DNA of 64,000 bases from an uncultured Christensenellaceae bacterium (GCA_910587025.1 CAJUKR010000002.1:7440-71439), one strand, 5' to 3'; positions 41,845-51,003 are shown, counted from the first letter of the stretch. The notes: generated from the letters alone by a model not told the origin. Program-made: numbers and translations.

Positions 41845-44800
41845 TTATACTTTCTGATTGTTCTTATATTTTTCGGGATTCTTCTTCTCGTCGAGGAGAC
41901 GGAGAACGATCCATACGATGCCGCCGATCACGAGCAGTCCGACGATTATGTCGCCGATCATGAAGCAGATCGCCCAAGGCGACATATCGTAGTATGCATA
42001 TGCTCCCGGAGCCATACCCTGCATCATATTGCTGTTGACGTAAGCATATACGATGTTGTGTACCGCATTGCGCATTACGGATTTTGCGGTATTCGACGTC
42101 ATGTCGTAAGCGCAGGCATTACCCATTTTCGCGCCCATCCACATGTCGTTACCCGAGCGTACCATTCTGTCGAAGCTCGTAGCGTATCCGGTTGCGTTAT
42201 CCGTGACGATACCGCCGGTAAAGCCCCACTCGCCGCGAACAACTTCGGTCAGAAGGTTATAATGCGAGCCTGCCCACGTAGCGCCCACATGGTTATGCGA
42301 TGTCATGATGCCGAGACTTCCGCGCATTACTCTCGTTGCGTTCTTTCCTTCCTTGATGAATTTTTCGGTTATGATCGCTTCTTTGATCGTTATCTCGTAA
42401 GGACGGAGATAAATCTCGCGGAAAGCCTGTTCGGTACACCAGGTATAGGTCAGCTTCTGCATAAGCTCTTTGTCGTTAAGCACAAAGTGCTTCATATAAG
42501 CGACAAGTCCCATATCCGCCGCGCCGGTCACGATCGCCGCGCCCATCTTGCCGGAAAGCAAACCGTCCTCGCTGTAGTACTCGAAGTTTCTGCCGTTGAA
42601 AGGCGAACGATGCATGTCGAGCCCGGGAGCATACCAACCGTTGGTATATACGTTTTCGCCTACCTTGAAATTGAATGCTTCCTGTCCGATCACGTTACCG
42701 AGTTCTTCTACGAGCGCGGTGTTGTACGTCGACGCGACAACGACTTCGGAAGGATACGAGCATGCGCCCATACCTGTGCCGCCGATATCCGCGCCCATGG
42801 TTATGTTCAGACCTACGGGACCGTCGAAACACTTCGCTTCGTCGAATCCTATGCTGTCGAGCGCGCCGGTATTATAGCTGTGATTGAAAAGCATGTTTTT
42901 CAGCTGCTCGAAATCTTTTTCGTAATCGATCTGATCGAGAAGATCGTCCCACAGCGGATCGAAATAATCGAGTCCGCGGAAATCGGCGGCGGACAGTCCG
43001 TTGTCAATACCGCTCGCGGGAGCTTCCGCCGAATATACTTTGCTTCCCTCTTTGTTGCCGAGTTCGGGATCGTTTTCGAAATCGTACAGATCTCCGCCGC
43101 GCGAAACCGTCGCCGTTTTCTTTACGGCATCCGACATCGTGCGGGTAGTAACCGCGACGGGGATATCCTTGATCGGGCCTTCGCTTATGATCTTCGTATC
43201 GGTCACGACGGGAGCTGTCGGGAACGAGCCCTCGCCTTTCTCGCTACCCCAGTTCGCACGCGTAAGATTCGTCACCTCGGACTCTGCCATATAGTCGTTG
43301 AGGTCTTCGAATTTGTTGTTTACTTTTTCGTAAGCCGCGGAAGAATCTTTCACGCTCGCCGCAGGCAATTCCGTGATCGTACCGTCGGCGTTGAGGATCG
43401 ACTGCGCGTTCTTGTCCGACGTACGCAACTTATCGCCGTCGTAAACGACTTCCGAAACGGTTATCTCTTTTTCGCATCCGCTTTCGGCATAAAGCTCGTG
43501 CGCACCGTTTCTCGCGCTTATGACATACTTCCCGCCTTCGAGGATATAGCAACCTTTCGTTCCGTCCGAATTGCTATGTTTGTATGCGTAAGAAGCCATT
43601 TCCTCTTTGGCGAAAGTAACCGTGACAGTCTGCGAACTGCCGCTTTGATCCTTGGACTTGAGTTCGTCGGTCTTTGCGAAACCGGCAAGCACGACGGACG
43701 ACTTTTCGATACCGTTCTGCTTATCGAATTCCGTATACGGCGCCGTATAGTAGATCTGCACTACGTCCTTGCCCGCTCTGTCACCGATATTCGTTACTTT
43801 CACGTCTACGGAAATATTGCCGTCGGCCTCGCGGATATTCGTTATTTCCTGAGTGAATTTCGTATAGGACAGACCGTAACCGAAAGGATATACCACACCC
43901 GTGCCGCGATTGTTTTCCGCTGTTTTCCAACCGTTATACCAGGCGTCGCCCGATCCTTTTTGCTCGGCTTCCTTCTCGGCGTAAGCGGTTTCGTAGAAAC
44001 GATAACCCATATAAATTCCCTCTTCGTATTCGAGGTAATTCGGATTATAGAATTTCGCGTCTCTCTGTCCGCGAATCTCCACTTCGCTTGAATTCGCGTA
44101 TTGATATTCGCCGAAGTTCTGCAAAGCCGCATCGCGCGAGAAATCGGCATAATAGGTATCGACAGTTCTTCCGCTCGGATTCACGTCGCCGCAAAGTATA
44201 CTTGCCATCGCTTTGAAACCGAGTCCGCCCGGACCGCCTACCCAAAGCATCGCGTCGATCCCGTCGTCGGCCTCGAGCGCACCGAGTTCCATTTGATTGG
44301 ACGAATTGATTATAACGACGGTCTTATCGCAATTCGCTTTGGAAAACTCGAGCATCTCTTTTTCGTACGAAGACAAAGCGAGCTGATGAGGCGTGCCGTC
44401 TACGTAACCCGTACGCTGAAGATCCCAGGTCTCACCGCCGAATCTGCCTATAAATACTATTCCGACGGTTCCCGAGCACGAATTTCTTACGGCGTCGGTA
44501 TCGTACGAAGTCGGATTGAGTTCCTTAATGGTATGATCGGCGCCCCAGCCTCCGCCTCCGCCGCGGGTCGCCTCGGTAATGCCGGTGGAGGTGATACTGT
44601 AAACCTTATCGTTTTCCAGTATATTTTCTACCGTACCGTTGATATTAGCCGCGCCGAACGCTTCTTTGAGCGCTTTTGCCGGAGTGTAAACATAATCCTT
44701 ATTCGTGTCCACGTTTCCGGATCCCGTACCGCCGTAGATCGGACTGCTGTAACGGTATCCGAACGGAGTCACTTTCGAGGTTTTTGCGAGAGGAAGAGTA

Positions 44801-45102
44801 TTGTTTTTGTTTTTCAACAATACTTCGCCTTCGGCTGCGACCTTTTCCGCGACCTTGATGGCGGCGTTAAGCGCATCCGCATTACTGTCATACTTCACAT
44901 CGTAATACTTCAGATCCAATCCGTCGGTATTCACCGTATTAACGACATGACGCGTACCTTTACCGAGATAAACGTCGAACGTCGCACCCCAATAGTTTGC
45001 CACGCACGTCAAAACAATCGCGAGCGTTACAAGCACTACCATTATGGGGATGAGAATCGCCATGAATCTCTTATTGCTCATTTTGAGCTTGTCTTTCGCC
45101 AT
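41845..45102 (-). CDS. Membrane-anchored GH3 glycosidase controlled by the second LytTR system
   Basis: 1085 residues, GGAG upstream. N-terminal helix (about residues 12-38) and C-terminal helix (about 1040-1065). Inverted GH3 order: C-type domain (AAEGEVLLKNKNNTLPL), Fn3-like domain (VKVTNIGDRAGKDVVQIYY), then barrel with DMHRSPFNGRNFEYYSEDG, MKHFVLNDKE and GGIVTDNAT (nucleophile Asp). Outer-face anchoring suits digestion of oligosaccharides near the cell. A perfect copy of the response-regulator direct repeat lies just upstream of its -35 element. Confidence 0.9.
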   Translation of the reverse strand: MAKDKLKMSNKRFMAILIPIMVVLVTLAIVLTCVANYWGATFDVYLGKGTRHVVNTVNTDGLDLKYYDVKYDSNADALNAAIKVAEKVAAEGEVLLKNKNNTLPLAKTSKVTPFGYRYSSPIYGGTGSGNVDTNKDYVYTPAKALKEAFGAANINGTVENILENDKVYSITSTGITEATRGGGGGWGADHTIKELNPTSYDTDAVRNSCSGTVGIVFIGRFGGETWDLQRTGYVDGTPHQLALSSYEKEMLEFSKANCDKTVVIINSSNQMELGALEADDGIDAMLWVGGPGGLGFKAMASILCGDVNPSGRTVDTYYADFSRDAALQNFGEYQYANSSEVEIRGQRDAKFYNPNYLEYEEGIYMGYRFYETAYAEKEAEQKGSGDAWYNGWKTAENNRGTGVVYPFGYGLSYTKFTQEITNIREADGNISVDVKVTNIGDRAGKDVVQIYYTAPYTEFDKQNGIEKSSVVLAGFAKTDELKSKDQSGSSQTVTVTFAKEEMASYAYKHSNSDGTKGCYILEGGKYVISARNGAHELYAESGCEKEITVSEVVYDGDKLRTSDKNAQSILNADGTITELPAASVKDSSAAYEKVNNKFEDLNDYMAESEVTNLTRANWGSEKGEGSFPTAPVVTDTKIISEGPIKDIPVAVTTRTMSDAVKKTATVSRGGDLYDFENDPELGNKEGSKVYSAEAPASGIDNGLSAADFRGLDYFDPLWDDLLDQIDYEKDFEQLKNMLFNHSYNTGALDSIGFDEAKCFDGPVGLNITMGADIGGTGMGACSYPSEVVVASTYNTALVEELGNVIGQEAFNFKVGENVYTNGWYAPGLDMHRSPFNGRNFEYYSEDGLLSGKMGAAIVTGAADMGLVAYMKHFVLNDKELMQKLTYTWCTEQAFREIYLRPYEITIKEAIITEKFIKEGKNATRVMRGSLGIMTSHNHVGATWAGSHYNLLTEVVRGEWGFTGGIVTDNATGYATSFDRMVRSGNDMWMGAKMGNACAYDMTSNTAKSVMRNAVHNIVYAYVNSNMMQGMAPGAYAYYDMSPWAICFMIGDIIVGLLVIGGIVWIVLRLLDEKKNPEKYKNNQKV

Positions 45103-45164
45103 AATTCATTTCTCCTTTTATATATATTATCCGCAGACCATGGCTTCAGCCGTCGGATAACCGT

Positions 45165-45232
45165 ATTATAAAACGGAAAAATTACCATTGAAATATTTTT
45201 TACCCGCTTTGCGCCGTATTTTTCCCGCTTTG
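45165..45232 (-). promoter_or_regulatory. GH3 promoter with LytTR-type direct repeat
   Basis: Reverse-strand TTTCAA (45188-45193), 17 bp, TATAAT (45165-45170). Two direct repeats CAAAGCGGG(T/A)AAA at 45199-45211 and 45220-45232 lie 21 bp apart, the nearer one five bases upstream of the -35. The same repeat is found before the regulator operon. Confidence 0.75.
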
Positions 45233-46558
45233 CCCTATGGGTATTATGACGTCGAGATTGAACACTTCGTTTCTTACGCTTGCGGACAAACCGCCGCCGT
45301 ATTTTTCCGCGATGAGCTGCATGCTCCGCATACCGTAACCGTGATACCGCGTGTCCTCTTTCGTCGTTCGGGGCAAACCGCCCGAGAATTCGGGGATCAC
45401 TGCGAGACTGTTTTCCATATGAATGCAAAGCAGCTCGCCGCGCGCGTTTACGCGAAGACGAATGAACTTCCCCGTATAATCTATTTTATCGACCGCTTCG
45501 ATAGCGTTCGAGATCGCATTTTCGAACAACGAATAAATATCAGCTTTAGACATAAAATTCAGCTTCTCGCCGTCGGCTATTACAGTCAGGCTTATACCGT
45601 GTTTTTCGCAGTACAGACTTTTTTCCGCGATAAGCACGTCGAGCGCATCGTTTCCCGTTTTGACCGCGCCGTCGTATATGCGTACCGCGCTTTCTATCTC
45701 TTTTAACGCGGATTTATCGATCTCGCCTTCGGAATTGCGCAACGCGCGTATCTGCTTTTTCAGATCGTGACATTTCACGTTTATGAGTTCGACGTTCTCT
45801 TTCGACATCTCGTACAGTTTTTTGTCCCTGTTCCAAAGACTTTGCAGCGTTTCGAGTTCCTTTTCGGCAAGTTTTTTGCCGAGCATGGAAAACAGCATCC
45901 CGATCGCAAGCGCGCAGGACAGCAGATTATAAATATATATCACCGCGTACACGAGCATTGATATGTTTTCGCCGCCGTAAGTCACGATCGCGTTCAGTAT
46001 TATGTCTATAAACACGATCACGCCCGAAAAGCACAACAGTTGCAGATTATCTATCCTGAGATCTTCCTGGCTTCTTATCCGATAGCATATAAACGCCCAG
46101 ACTATCCAATATATAAATCCGTACGAGCCGAACCAGCACGCAAAGGTAAATCCGTTATAATTCGTTTCGCCCGAAATATCATACGCGTTTCCGAACGCCT
46201 GCAAGCCCAAACAAGTAACGAGCATATTATATGTTTCATACGCTATATGCTGCGTCGTATACGCAATTATTCCGCAAAAAACTATGTTCACCCACGGTTC
46301 GTCGTAACACACTTTCAATGCGACAAGCGTAAATACGAACAGTATCAGAAACATAAACGACGAATATACGGCGTTATACGAAAAATCGAACAGCGGATAT
46401 AAAAACGCCGCGAGTTCGCAACCGAGCACGGACAAAATCGTCCGCAATGCGAAACGCGGTTTTTTCTGAAGCGTATAAGTCGCAAGCCCCTCGCTTACGA
46501 GAAGTTCAGCCATAAAAACGAGCTTGTACCAGAACAACTGAGACGAGAACGCAAACAT
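45200..46558 (-). CDS. GHKL-type sensor histidine kinase (AgrC-like), second system
   Basis: 452 residues from ATG 46556-46558, which shares a base with the regulator stop (TAATG). About seven helices in residues 1-215; phosphoacceptor His in VKCHDLKKQI near residue 262; N-box FENAISNAIEAVD and G-box HGYGMRSM. The final codons (QSGKNTAQSG) physically contain the downstream regulator-binding repeat. The signal is unknown; the GH3 gene that follows suggests a glycan or peptide cue. Confidence 0.92.
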   Translation of the reverse strand: MFAFSSQLFWYKLVFMAELLVSEGLATYTLQKKPRFALRTILSVLGCELAAFLYPLFDFSYNAVYSSFMFLILFVFTLVALKVCYDEPWVNIVFCGIIAYTTQHIAYETYNMLVTCLGLQAFGNAYDISGETNYNGFTFACWFGSYGFIYWIVWAFICYRIRSQEDLRIDNLQLLCFSGVIVFIDIILNAIVTYGGENISMLVYAVIYIYNLLSCALAIGMLFSMLGKKLAEKELETLQSLWNRDKKLYEMSKENVELINVKCHDLKKQIRALRNSEGEIDKSALKEIESAVRIYDGAVKTGNDALDVLIAEKSLYCEKHGISLTVIADGEKLNFMSKADIYSLFENAISNAIEAVDKIDYTGKFIRLRVNARGELLCIHMENSLAVIPEFSGGLPRTTKEDTRYHGYGMRSMQLIAEKYGGGLSASVRNEVFNLDVIIPIGQSGKNTAQSG

Positions 46559-47265
46559 TATCTTCCGCTCCCGAAATAATTCGCCAGATCGGACATAAAT
46601 TCCTTTCTGCGCGGACGGCTTATCTTCAGCCTGTCGCCGCATACCACTACGTCGTCCCCGTCTACGCCCGAAACATGCTGCAAACTCACGAGATAACCTA
46701 TATTGCAACGCGAAAACATTTCGGAGGGCAGTTCCTTTTCTATGTCGCGAAGATTTCCCCAGGCTTCGAACTCGCCGTCCTCGGTATGAAAAGTCAATCG
46801 GTGTCTCCGCACCTCAACATATCTGATTCGCGCCGCGGATATCCTGCGAACACCCGTCATACTGCGCACCGTTATTTCCGCGCCCGGCTTGTTCGATAAA
46901 ATGCGCACCGCTTTATCGAGCAAAGCGAAAAAAGCGCGCTGTTCTATCGGTTTGACCACAAAATCGAGCGCGTCCACGGCATAACCTTTGACCGCATATT
47001 GCTGCATATTCGTCACGAACACGAGCAGAACGAGCGGGTCGAGCTTACGAAGCTGCTCCGCCGCGCGCATTCCGTCGAGATCGGGCATTTCTATATCCAT
47101 AAAAACAATATCGAAGTCCGCTTTGTATACGTCCAAAAACCGCAACGCGTTATCGAACACGGTCACCGTGCAATCTCCGCCGCGCGCTTCGAAATATCTG
47201 TTTATCATCGCCCGAAGCAAATTCGCCGCTTCCGGTTCGTCTTCTACAATCGCTGCCCTTACCAT
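46558..47265 (-). CDS. LytTR-family response regulator, second system
   Basis: 235 residues from ATG 47263-47265 behind AAGGAG. Receiver domain with IVEDE, phosphoacceptor Asp in IVFMDIEMPD and switch Thr in FVTNM; LytTR domain in the last 100 residues (IRYVEVRRHRLTF, FSRCNIGYLVSL, KISRPRR). First gene of the operon. It very likely binds the CAAAGCGGGAAAA repeats upstream of itself and of the GH3 gene. Confidence 0.93.
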   Translation of the reverse strand: MVRAAIVEDEPEAANLLRAMINRYFEARGGDCTVTVFDNALRFLDVYKADFDIVFMDIEMPDLDGMRAAEQLRKLDPLVLLVFVTNMQQYAVKGYAVDALDFVVKPIEQRAFFALLDKAVRILSNKPGAEITVRSMTGVRRISAARIRYVEVRRHRLTFHTEDGEFEAWGNLRDIEKELPSEMFSRCNIGYLVSLQHVSGVDGDDVVVCGDRLKISRPRRKEFMSDLANYFGSGR

Positions 47266-47342
47266 ATCATTCTCCTTGATCCTTCTTCGCCGTTTCTTTA
47301 TCATGCGGACAAGATACGCGCATTATAATTCCATATAAAAAC

Positions 47343-47411
47343 AGTATAACACAAAATATTTCGGTAATCAACGGAGATTTTCCCGCTTTGTAAAAAATTT
47401 TTCCCGCTTTG
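47343..47411 (-). promoter_or_regulatory. Autoregulated promoter with LytTR-type direct repeat
   Basis: Reverse-strand TTGATT (47366-47371), 17 bp, TATACT (47343-47348). CAAAGCGGGAAAA occurs at 47378-47390 and 47399-47411, 21 bp apart, the nearer copy six bases upstream of the -35, a typical activator position. Confidence 0.78.
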
Positions 47412-47434
47412 CATACCGATTCGTATTCATACGA

Positions 47435-47467
47435 CAAAAAACGCCCGACGGATATCGCCGATGCGTT
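47435..47467 (-). terminator. Intrinsic terminator of the 47501-47932 gene
   Basis: AACGC...GCGTT stem with inner CG pairs, followed by T6 on the reverse strand. Confidence 0.65.
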
Positions 47468-47500
47468 ATTTGTTTAAGATAAAATGTCTTTAACGGAATA

Positions 47501-47932
47501 TCAAAGAAACTGCTTCAAATCGTTTATATTGTTTTGTTCGATCATGAGCAGTCTGTACGCAAGATTGACCGTGTCCGAAGACGCGCCGCGACAATCGCGA
47601 ATACGGCGTATGATCTGGATCACGCCGCGCGTCGAGCCTACGATCACCATCTCCGCGATATGCGACGGGGATCTATCCGTCAACGACTGAATGCTTATCA
47701 TTGCCGTCGCCGCAGTCTGCATAAGCGGGTTGACGTCCTTGACTTCTTCCCCGCCCGCCGCGAGTTTGTTATCGGCTTCTTTCACGACCGCTTCATACTC
47801 TGCGAGCTGTTTGGTTACGGTGCTTTTCATATATCCGTCGGCAAGATAGTCGGCGAGCTGCGAAAGCGTAACCTTTCCCATTCGGGCATTCTGCCCGACA
47901 AATTGCAAAAGTTCGGAATCCTGTTTGTTCAT
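47501..47932 (-). CDS. Conserved hypothetical protein, predicted four-helix bundle
   Basis: 143 residues with no signal peptide or membrane segment, almost entirely helical by composition (ELLQFVGQNARMGKVT, KQLAEYEAVVKEAD, LTDRSPSHIAEMVIVGS, YRLLMIEQNNINDLK). The layout resembles ferritin-like or spore-coat-associated helical bundles from Clostridia, but no metal-ligand pattern is clear. It is a single gene with its own terminator. Function unknown. Confidence 0.65.
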   Translation of the reverse strand: MNKQDSELLQFVGQNARMGKVTLSQLADYLADGYMKSTVTKQLAEYEAVVKEADNKLAAGGEEVKDVNPLMQTAATAMISIQSLTDRSPSHIAEMVIVGSTRGVIQIIRRIRDCRGASSDTVNLAYRLLMIEQNNINDLKQFL

Positions 47933-48098
47933 TCCCGTATTTTGCGTAATTTTCGGACAAATTATACACTGTTCCTGCCGCGAGTGATAAGTAATTTGCG
48001 CGGCTTAGAAGCGAGCAAACGCAGGAAGTCCGAACACCGTCCGACGGGAATTTACAATCCCGTAAATGACCGAGGACAGCGCGACGGTTGACGAACTA

Positions 48099-48122
48099 TT
48101 GCGTAGCTTATAAGCTACGCAA
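48099..48122. repeat. 24-bp perfect palindrome
   Basis: A fully self-complementary 24-mer centred between 48110 and 48111, overlapping the stop of the permease remnant. It may be the old terminator of that gene or an insertion scar. Confidence 0.6.
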
Positions 48123-48302
48123 TATGTCCATAGGTTTTTTACGCGATATGCGCGAGACGGGAAGCACCGTCGCGAGCGCCGATATACCCACGCAGAGCGC
48201 AAACAGTACAAACACCGAAGCCGCTCCGACGGAAAACAATGCCGCTGCGAATATTTTGTTTACGATCAGATACGGTGGTATAAAAAAGTCGGAATCCGAT
48301 AT
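48108..48302 (-). pseudogene. C-terminal remnant of an FtsX/MacB-type ABC permease
   Basis: A reverse-strand frame of about 64 codons has no start and begins inside the terminator of the neighbouring ATPase gene. Its end reads as the last transmembrane helix (LFALCVGISALATVLPV) followed by SRISRKKPMDILRSL, the classic C-terminus of FtsX-like permeases (SRxxPxxxLR). The rest of the gene and its ATPase partner are gone, so this is a deletion relic. The remaining bases between 47933 and 48350 hold no gene that I can support. Confidence 0.65.
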
Positions 48303-48317
48303 TCACCGAACTCCGAC
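48282..48317 (-). terminator. Intrinsic terminator of the DUF815-like gene
   Basis: An 11-bp stem with two wobble pairs (GTCGGAGTTCG with CGGATTCCGAC, reverse strand) followed by T6. Confidence 0.75.
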
Positions 48318-48350
48318 ATGAATTTTTACTATATATTTGACGGCAAATTT

Positions 48351-49271
48351 TTATTTCAACTTCAGCCGCGCCTCTATTATACCGGCGAGCTGTTGAACAC
48401 CGCGCGGACTGCGCCCGCCCTTTTCCAGACAAAAACGCTCCGCCTCCACGGCAAGCACGTCATCGGGCATATAAATACCGCGATCGTTGAGAACTTCTTT
48501 GAGTATATCGAAAAATTCTTTTTTATCCGGATTAACGTAAGTCACAACTATTCCGAAACGATCGGACAAGCTCATCTGCTCCTGGCGCAGATCGGATTCG
48601 TGCATATCGTTGTGACGGTCGGACGCGTTCTCTTTTATAAGATGTCTGCGGTTGGTCGTAGCGTAAACAAGCACATTACCGAGGTGCAACGCGCTTCCTT
48701 CGAGCACCGCTTTGAGTTCGCCGTAATTGTCCTGTCCTTCGACGAAAGTCAGATCGTCTATGAAAATAACGAATTTATATTTTTTCCCTGCGAACGAAAT
48801 CGCGTTCATGAGCCGCGGAAGAGTGATTATATCTTTTTTCTTGACTTCTATGAGCCGAAGCCCGTCGTCCTTGTATTCGTTTACTATCGCGTGTACGGTA
48901 GACGATTTGCCCGTTCCGCGGTCGCCGTAAAGAAGCACGTTCTGCGCCGGAAGTCCTTGCAAAAACGCGCGGGTGTTGTTTACGACCGTCTGCTTCTCTT
49001 CTTCGTACTGCTTCAGATCGACGAGTCGCACCGGGTCGGTAACGTGCATAGGAATAAGCTCGCGCTCCGCGCCGTCCCATATAAACGCCGCAACGCTTCC
49101 GAAAAAGTCTTCGTCGTATATACCGCCGTTACCCGAACTTACCGCCTGCGACACGAGATACTCTATCTCTCCGTTGACCGAACGATATTCGTTGTCCGCA
49201 AGCCGTGTCAGCTTTTCGAGCATCTCGGGCTTGATCCTGACGATTATTTGTTTTCTGTTGTCTGCCGCCAT
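48351..49271 (-). CDS. AAA+ ATPase, DUF815-like, with N-terminal ribbon-helix-helix
   Basis: 306 residues. Residues 8-45 (QIIVRIKPEMLEKLTRLA...VNGEIEYLVSQAV) look like an Arc-type ribbon-helix-helix DNA-binding domain. The rest is an AAA+ module with Walker A GDRGTGKSS near residue 118, Walker B FVIFIDDLTF, and a sensor-like ATTNRRHL. The pattern AxNVLLYGDRGTGKSS...VKAVLEG is that of DUF815 ATPases, whose cellular job is not established. The RHH fusion hints at DNA-associated action. Confidence 0.78.
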   Translation of the reverse strand: MAADNRKQIIVRIKPEMLEKLTRLADNEYRSVNGEIEYLVSQAVSSGNGGIYDEDFFGSVAAFIWDGAERELIPMHVTDPVRLVDLKQYEEEKQTVVNNTRAFLQGLPAQNVLLYGDRGTGKSSTVHAIVNEYKDDGLRLIEVKKKDIITLPRLMNAISFAGKKYKFVIFIDDLTFVEGQDNYGELKAVLEGSALHLGNVLVYATTNRRHLIKENASDRHNDMHESDLRQEQMSLSDRFGIVVTYVNPDKKEFFDILKEVLNDRGIYMPDDVLAVEAERFCLEKGGRSPRGVQQLAGIIEARLKLK

Positions 49272-49455
49272 AAATTTTCCAGCCTCATTTGTGGTAATAA
49301 AATGATAGCACTTTGCGACGGATAAGTCAAGAAAAAACCGAATTTTTTCCGCGCCATACTATTTATATTAACGTGATTTTAATGTTTACGGGTATACTAT
49401 TGTGTGTAAGGGGGCGAAAAACCGCCTATCATAAAATGAAATAAGGAAACGGATC

Positions 49456-50766
49456 ATGAAGAACAGAACTCGAAAAATCGTTTCGATCGGAATTACGATG
49501 ATTGCGCTGATCGCATTGATGTGCGTGTTTTCGGCGGGATGCGGCAGCTCGGCGGTGCTCACGATCACCGAGAACAACAAACAGTATTCAACGTTCGGAT
49601 ACGGTTACGTCAGCGTGGAAGTTCCCGAAACCGCGACGAGTTATAACGTAAAGGTCAGCACCGGCACGGGCTCGGAATCGAACAAATCGCGAGTCGAAGT
49701 GATAGAGGACATCCGCCCGACGGTCGTCGACGTATACGGTTATGCCGCGGACGGGACGAGCGCGGGCAGCGGAGTTATCGTTTATGCCGACGCTTCGACG
49801 GACGCGTCGCCCGAATATTATTTCGTCGTAACCAATCATCACGTCATAGAAGGTTGTTCCACTTTCACGGTCAGTCTTTTATTTATAAACAAGGACACGG
49901 GCGAAGAAACATACGATAATTACTCCGCCGATCTGATAGGAAGTTCCCCGTCGCGCGACATTGCCGTTCTTCGCATCGAGCGCAAAAGTAACGAGGAAAT
50001 AAAAACGGCGACGGTGATCGAAGACAGCGATACGGTCAAAGTCGGAATGGACGTTCTCGCGATCGGCAATCCGCTCGGTATTCTCGGCGGCACGGTCACA
50101 ATGGGCATAGTTTCGGCCACCGCCCGCACGGTTACCGTGGACGAAGTCGGTTCCATGACGCTCATGCAGACGGACGCGGCGATCAATAAAGGCAATTCCG
50201 GAGGCGGGCTTTTCGACACAAACGGCAATCTCATCGGCATAGTAAATTCGGGTTACTCGTCGTATGAAGGTCTTAACTTCGCCATTCCGCTCAACGACGC
50301 GCGATTTGCCGCCGATTCATTCCTCGAAACATACAGGGAAACGGACGGCAAAGTCACTCAGTACGGATACGTCAAGGGCGATACGGAGCTCGGGATCGGC
50401 TGTCGCACCATGACAAACGTATACGAAAACAGTACGTCCGACATACGCGGAAGCTATGTCGTGGCAGGCGTTAATTCAACGACAAGTCCGCTTCTTCCCG
50501 CATGGGGAACCGGATCCCAGGCAATCATCTCCGTAAAAATAACAAGCAACGGCAACACTGTCGATTACGCTATCGGAAATATCAACGATATGGAAGCCGT
50601 AATGAAAACGATTACGGCCGGCGACACCATAGAATTCACCTATCGTTCGGTCAAACAAATCCGCGTCAATATCGGCATGGGCTTAAGCACAACGAAATAT
50701 TATCTCGACGACAATACGCAGACCGCCGCAATAACGGCGCCTCAATATGTATACTTGATTATGTAG
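49456..50766 (+). CDS. HtrA-like S1C serine protease, lipoprotein
   Basis: 436 residues, AAGGA upstream. Signal peptide with lipobox FSAGC. The trypsin-like domain has His in TNHHVI (about residue 130), Asp in SRDIAVL (about 175) and Ser in NKGNSGGGLF (about 255). The last 110 residues contain a PDZ-like domain (MEAVMKTITAGDTIEFTYRS). HtrA proteases degrade misfolded proteins at the cell surface. A single gene with a terminator after it; nothing indicates a specific regulator. Confidence 0.93.
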   Translation: MKNRTRKIVSIGITMIALIALMCVFSAGCGSSAVLTITENNKQYSTFGYGYVSVEVPETATSYNVKVSTGTGSESNKSRVEVIEDIRPTVVDVYGYAADGTSAGSGVIVYADASTDASPEYYFVVTNHHVIEGCSTFTVSLLFINKDTGEETYDNYSADLIGSSPSRDIAVLRIERKSNEEIKTATVIEDSDTVKVGMDVLAIGNPLGILGGTVTMGIVSATARTVTVDEVGSMTLMQTDAAINKGNSGGGLFDTNGNLIGIVNSGYSSYEGLNFAIPLNDARFAADSFLETYRETDGKVTQYGYVKGDTELGIGCRTMTNVYENSTSDIRGSYVVAGVNSTTSPLLPAWGTGSQAIISVKITSNGNTVDYAIGNINDMEAVMKTITAGDTIEFTYRSVKQIRVNIGMGLSTTKYYLDDNTQTAAITAPQYVYLIM

Positions 50767-50792
50767 CGATCTGCGATTATCCTCTTATGTGC

Positions 50793-50831
50793 GCGACGGA
50801 CGGGAGCTCCACCCCCGCCCGTCGTCTTTTT
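50793..50831 (+). terminator. Intrinsic terminator after the protease gene
   Basis: GC-rich stem (ACGGACGGG with CCCGCCCGT plus flanking pairs) followed by T5. Confidence 0.75.
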
Positions 50832-50922
50832 ATAAAATTTTTTATTTATTTACGAAAAAGCGATGCAAAACACTTGCGTTTTTTTACGCTATTTGTTACA
50901 ATAGTCAAGCCTTTGAAAATGT

Positions 50923-50999
50923 GGCGGCGTAGCTCAGTTGGCTAGAGTACTCGGTTCATACCCGATTGGTCGGCGGTTCGAATCCACCCGCCGCTACCA
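50923..50999 (+). tRNA. tRNA-Met (elongator, CAT)
   Basis: 77-nt cloverleaf with CCA, anticodon CAT at 50957-50959. The sequence is close to the B. subtilis elongator Met tRNA (GGCGG...CCGCCGCTACCA), and lacks the initiator features, so Met rather than lysidine-Ile is preferred. Confidence 0.92.
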
Positions 51000-51003
51000 T
51001 TAA

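Noticed and set aside
48088..48321. Plus-strand ORF of 77 codons
   Set aside because: Antisense to the permease remnant, low-complexity composition, no ribosome site.
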